A stretch of DNA of 64,000 nucleotides from Mycobacterium sp. ACS4054 (GTDB lineage: Bacteria; Actinomycetota; Actinomycetes; Mycobacteriales; Mycobacteriaceae). Both the position numbers and the translations under genes were made by a program. The notes beneath the pieces were generated by a model. It saw only the letters and a program-made list of their open reading frames with translations, had not been told where the DNA came from and searched no databases. Shown here in pieces: positions 61,062 to 64,000 of the stretch (positions within the stretch are counted from its first letter, which is position 1; every line of letters begins with the position of its first letter). The DNA lies in contig NZ_LZHV01000014.1 in NCBI RefSeq assembly GCF_001667275.1, forward strand, positions 62,001-126,000, written 5' to 3'.

Positions 61062-62021
61062 ATGGTTCGCAGGGTCGTGATCGCCGGGTTCCCCGGTGTG
61101 CAGGCGCTCGACGTGGTGGGACCGCACGACGTCTTCACCGGCGCGGCGCTGCTCACCGGGGGCGGCTACGACGTCGCGGTGGCGTCCGTCGACGGTCGGG
61201 CGATCACCACCCCGACCGGTCTGGGCTTCGTCGCGGCGCCGCTGCCGGACCCGGGCGACCCCACCGCACCGATCGACACCGTCGTGCTGCCCGGCGGCGC
61301 CGGTGTCGACGCCGCCCGATCGGACGCCGCGCTGATCGGCTGGATCAAGGCCGCCGCCGCAACCGCCCGCCGCGTGGTGACGGTCTGCACCGGCGCGTTC
61401 CTGGCGGCCGAGGCGGGGCTGCTGGACGGGCAGCGGGTGACCACGCACTGGGCCTTCGCCGGGAAGTTGGCCCGCGAGTTTCCCGGGATCGACGTCGACG
61501 TGGACCCGATCTTCGTCCGCAGCTCGGACTCGGTGTGGACGGCCGCGGGCGTCACCGCGGGCATCGACTTGGCGCTCTCGCTGGTCGAGGACGACCACGG
61601 CACGGAGGTCGCGCAGACGGTCGCCCGCTGGCTGGTGCTGTATCTGCGCCGCCCCGGCGGGCAGACGCAGTTCGCGGCGCCGGTGTGGATGCCGCGCGCC
61701 AAGCGCAACTCGATCCGCGCGGTGCAGGAGGCGATCGAGGCGGAGCCGGGCGGCGAGCACAGCATCGACGAGCTGGCGCGCCGCGCCGCGATGAGCCCGC
61801 GGCACTTCACCCGCGTCTTCACCGCCGAGGTCGGCGAGGCGCCCGGCCAGTACGTCGAACGGATCCGGACCGAAGCCGCGCGCCGCCAGTTGGAGGAGAC
61901 CGATGACACCGTCGTCGCGATCGCTACCCGGTGCGGCTTCGGCACCGCGGAAACCATGCGGCGCAACTTCGTTCGACGGGTCGGCATCCCGCCCGACCAA
62001 TACCGCAAGGCCTTCGCCTGA
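61062..62021 (+). CDS. GlxA-type transcriptional regulator (GATase1-like plus AraC HTH)
   Basis: Protein of 319 residues. The N-terminal DJ-1/PfpI-like domain (RRVVIAGFPGVQALDVVGPHDVF; VTVCTGAFLAAEAGLL with Cys at the elbow) is followed by a C-terminal AraC DNA-binding domain (HSIDELARRAAMSPRHFTRVFTAEVGEAPGQYVE, FGTAETMRRNFVRRVGIPPDQYRK). Such regulators sense small metabolites. It is followed 18 bp downstream by a DJ-1-family gene, which it probably controls, and it diverges from tpx, as in the Rv1931c-Rv1932 arrangement. Confidence 0.92.
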   Translation: MVRRVVIAGFPGVQALDVVGPHDVFTGAALLTGGGYDVAVASVDGRAITTPTGLGFVAAPLPDPGDPTAPIDTVVLPGGAGVDAARSDAALIGWIKAAAATARRVVTVCTGAFLAAEAGLLDGQRVTTHWAFAGKLAREFPGIDVDVDPIFVRSSDSVWTAAGVTAGIDLALSLVEDDHGTEVAQTVARWLVLYLRRPGGQTQFAAPVWMPRAKRNSIRAVQEAIEAEPGGEHSIDELARRAAMSPRHFTRVFTAEVGEAPGQYVERIRTEAARRQLEETDDTVVAIATRCGFGTAETMRRNFVRRVGIPPDQYRKAFA

Positions 62022-62039
62022 AACGAAAGGACGACACCC

Positions 62040-62783
62040 ATGACCCAGATCGCGATCGTGGCCTATCCGGGATTCACCGCGCTCGACATGATCGGCCCGT
62101 ACGAGGTGCTGCGCAACCTTCCCGACGCGGAGGTTCGGTTCGTCTGGCACCAGGCGGGGCCGATCACCGCCGACTCCGGCGTGCTGGTGATCGGGGCGAC
62201 CCACTCGTTGGCCGAAACCCCTTCGCCCGACGTGATTCTCGTGCCGGGCGGCCCGTCCACCCCGGTGCATGCCCGTGATGACGCGCTGCTGGACTGGCTG
62301 CGGCAGGCGCATCGCACCGCCCGGTGGACGACGTCGGTCTGCTCGGGATCGGTGATCCTGGCGGCCGCCGGCCTACTGACGGGCCGGCGCGCCACGTCGC
62401 ACTGGCTGACCATTCCGGCGCTCAAGGCGTTCGGCGCCGTCCCGGTGGGTGACGAGCGAATCGTGCACCAGGACAACGTCGTAACCTGCGCGGGGGTGTC
62501 GGCGGGCCTCGACCTCGCGCTGTGGCTGGCCGGCGAGATGGGCGGCGAAGGCCGCGCCAAGGCGATCCAGCTGGCGATCGAATACGACCCCCAGCCGCCG
62601 TTTGACTCGGGCCACCTGTCGAAGGCGTCGGCGACCACCAAGGCCGCGGCCACGGCGCTGCTGTCCAGGGAGAGTATGAAGCCGGCCAACATGAAGGCCG
62701 CCACGATGCTGGCGTGGGAGCAGGCGCTGGCGGCCGTGCGGTCGCGGCGGCGCGGCCGACAGCCGCACCTGTCGTCCGCTTAG
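62040..62783 (+). CDS. DJ-1/PfpI-family protein (isonitrile-hydratase-like)
   Basis: Protein of 247 residues. QIAIVAYPGFTALDMIGPYEVL and the nucleophile elbow TTSVCSGSVILAAAGLL (Cys) match the DJ-1/PfpI group near isonitrile hydratase; LVPGGPSTPV precedes. A ~50-residue C-terminal helical extension (ASATTKAAATALLSRESMKPANM) ends in a basic tail. Reaction unknown: hydratase, glyoxalase or amidase are all seen in the family. AAAGGA lies 10 bases upstream, and it is cotranscribed with the GlxA-type regulator. Confidence 0.88.
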   Translation: MTQIAIVAYPGFTALDMIGPYEVLRNLPDAEVRFVWHQAGPITADSGVLVIGATHSLAETPSPDVILVPGGPSTPVHARDDALLDWLRQAHRTARWTTSVCSGSVILAAAGLLTGRRATSHWLTIPALKAFGAVPVGDERIVHQDNVVTCAGVSAGLDLALWLAGEMGGEGRAKAIQLAIEYDPQPPFDSGHLSKASATTKAAATALLSRESMKPANMKAATMLAWEQALAAVRSRRRGRQPHLSSA

Positions 62784-62795
62784 TTCTGGGCGACC

Positions 62796-63272
62796 TCAGG
62801 CGCCCGGCTGCAGGATCTCGTCGGACTCCAACCGACCGCCGGCCTGCAGCCAGGCGGCCACCACACCCGGCGCGTCGCGGTTGGGGTTGTAGATGTCCTC
62901 CTCGCTGGAGAACAAGCCGTTCCCGGCGTAGACCAGCCGGGTCCAGTTCGGGAACCAGAACGGCTCGCCGTCGGGATCCGTCGGGTGGTCGAGCAGGTTC
63001 TTGATCATCACGACGACGGCGTCGTTGTCCTCGTCGTAGGCGGTCCAGTCGGACGGAAATCGCATGTGCGGGAACGGCGCCATCACGGCGACGATCCAGT
63101 CCCGCACGGCCTCGCGGCCGTGGAACACTCCGTAGTGATGTTCGGTATAGACGACATCGTCGGTGAACAGATCGGCAAACGGCCGCCAATCGCCCGATGC
63201 GCTGCAGCCCTCCACGACCCGCGTGTAGTTCTCGACGGCTTGCTCGATTTCTGCCCTGGTGTATTTGCCCAT
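62796..63272 (-). CDS. SnoaL-like NTF2-fold protein
   Basis: Protein of 158 residues. AVENYTRVVEGCSASGDWRPFADLFTDDVVYTEHHYGVFHGREAV and WIVAVMAPFPHMRFP match the SnoaL-like/NTF2 fold used by isomerases, dehydratases and binding proteins. No catalytic signature can be assigned. TAGTGT lies exactly 7 nt before the ATG at 63272 and no Shine-Dalgarno sequence is visible, so the mRNA is probably leaderless. It diverges from the SDR gene by 58 bp and converges with the DJ-1 gene at a 12-bp gap. Confidence 0.82.
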   Translation of the reverse strand: MGKYTRAEIEQAVENYTRVVEGCSASGDWRPFADLFTDDVVYTEHHYGVFHGREAVRDWIVAVMAPFPHMRFPSDWTAYDEDNDAVVVMIKNLLDHPTDPDGEPFWFPNWTRLVYAGNGLFSSEEDIYNPNRDAPGVVAAWLQAGGRLESDEILQPGA

Positions 63273-63330
63273 GGCGGACACACTAGAACGTGTTGCGGTT
63301 GACGGCGGCTCGTCTGAAAAGGGATATCGC

Positions 63331-64000
63331 ATGAACGTCTTGGAATTGTTCGATCTGCGCGGCAAGCGGGCGCTGGTAACTGGCGCATCCAGCGGCATCG
63401 GCAAGGTGGTGGCGCGGGCCTACCTGCAGGCGGGCGCCGACGTGGCCATCGCGGCGCGGCGCACCGACGACTTGGAACGGGTGGCCCGCGAGATCGCGCC
63501 GGACGGCGCGGGCCGGGTGGTGCCGATCGGCTGCGACGTGACCCAGCCCGACCAGGTGACCGCCATGCTGGACCGGGTGACCGCGGAGTTGGGCGGCATC
63601 GACATCGCGGTCTGCAACGCCGGCATCATCACCGTGAACGGGATGCTGGACATGGGACTGGAAGAGTTCGAGCGCATCCAAAAGACCAACGTCACAGGCG
63701 TTTTCCTGACCGCGCAAGCGGCGGCCAGGGCGATGGTCCAACAGGGGCAGGGCGGCGCCATCATCACCACCGCCTCGATGTCGGGCCACATCATCAACAT
63801 CCCGCAGCAAGTGGGCCACTACTGCGCGTCGAAAGCGGCGGTGATCCACCTGACCAGGGCCATGGCCGTGGAGTTCGCGCCGCACAACATCCGGGTCAAC
63901 AGCGTCAGCCCGGGTTACATCCGCACCGAACTGGTGGAGCCGCTGACCGAATACCACCGCCTGTGGGAGCCCAAGGTGCCGCTGGGGCGGATGGGCCGGC
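63331..64000 (+). CDS. Short-chain dehydrogenase/reductase, partial at window edge
   Basis: The first 223 codons are present; the C-terminus lies beyond the right edge. A classical SDR: cofactor motif VTGASSGIG (16-24), structural NAGI after ICDV-type strands, catalytic YCASKAA (Tyr-x3-Lys, about residue 164) and VSPGYIRTEL. ARRTDDL after the second strand suggests preference for NADP(H). Substrate unknown. From memory, the position after tpx / AraC / DJ-1 matches Rv1928c. ATG 63331. Confidence 0.92.
   Translation, partial: MNVLELFDLRGKRALVTGASSGIGKVVARAYLQAGADVAIAARRTDDLERVAREIAPDGAGRVVPIGCDVTQPDQVTAMLDRVTAELGGIDIAVCNAGIITVNGMLDMGLEEFERIQKTNVTGVFLTAQAAARAMVQQGQGGAIITTASMSGHIINIPQQVGHYCASKAAVIHLTRAMAVEFAPHNIRVNSVSPGYIRTELVEPLTEYHRLWEPKVPLGRMGR

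Overview
The window reads as chromosomal DNA of a slow-growing, non-tuberculous Mycobacterium, most likely of the M. avium complex or a close relative. The evidence is uniformly high G+C content, a furA-katG pair, PE and PPE proteins, cutinase-like proteins, DUF732 exported proteins, an LdtMt2-type L,D-transpeptidase, many GTG/TTG starts and several leaderless-type promoters (TANNNT followed by 6-7 nt and the start codon). No tRNA, rRNA, insertion sequence, phage gene or CRISPR array was found. The window ends inside a gene on both sides.

Layout. 1-10.3 kb: a truncated membrane GGDEF-EAL protein, exported DUF732 and FKBP proteins, a limonene-epoxide-hydrolase-like enzyme, a canonical heme oxygenase, a BBE-type flavoenzyme, a GAP-family membrane protein, a methyltransferase and an M42 peptidase. 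10.6-22.6 kb: a PknH-like sensor lipoprotein, CitE-like lyase, LCM-type methyltransferase, glucose-6-phosphate dehydrogenase, FAD monooxygenase, the 1295-residue helicase HrpA, a crotonase and a cutinase. 22.6-25.1 kb: a group of small stress-type proteins (coiled coil, CsbD, DUF6480) with a sigma-F-like promoter. 25.2-28.1 kb: a compact ferredoxin / ferredoxin reductase / P450 cassette. 28.1-35.2 kb: MOSC protein, DUF732 protein, a PPE-SVP protein ending in a SHOCT-like segment, a glycosyltransferase plus methyltransferase pair, and a Rieske-FAD oxidoreductase. 36.1-41.9 kb: L,D-transpeptidase, furA-katG, a GDPD-type phosphodiesterase and an Rv2525c-like Tat protein.

42.0-46.3 kb holds a tightly packed operon (GT4 glycosyltransferase, methyltransferase, alpha/alpha-toroid protein, SnoaL-like protein) followed by a convergent CmcI-like methyltransferase. 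It is preceded by a good promoter that carries two different perfect 16-bp inverted repeats. This is my best candidate for an uncharacterised pathway. 46.4-54.8 kb: a second cutinase, a GH16 glucanase, two more LCM-type methyltransferases, a SOUL heme-binding protein, and an aldehyde dehydrogenase diverging from an alpha/beta hydrolase across a 24-bp near-perfect palindrome. 55.6-64 kb: an SDR epimerase, a PE35-like protein with a long C-terminal extension, an acyl-CoA-dehydrogenase-fold enzyme, a NYN protein coupled to a nitronate monooxygenase, a DUF4333 lipoprotein, and tpx / AraC / DJ-1 / SnoaL / SDR. From memory, this last block resembles the Rv1932-Rv1928c neighbourhood of M. tuberculosis.

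Recurring themes are redox and peroxide defence (KatG, Tpx, FurA, heme oxygenase, SOUL), lipid and aldehyde metabolism (P450, crotonase, ALDH, hydrolases, cutinases), cell-envelope glycosylation and methylation (two glycosyltransferases, eight methyltransferases), and export to the envelope (PE, PPE, lipoproteins, Tat substrates). All functional calls are by eye from motifs; no database search was run.
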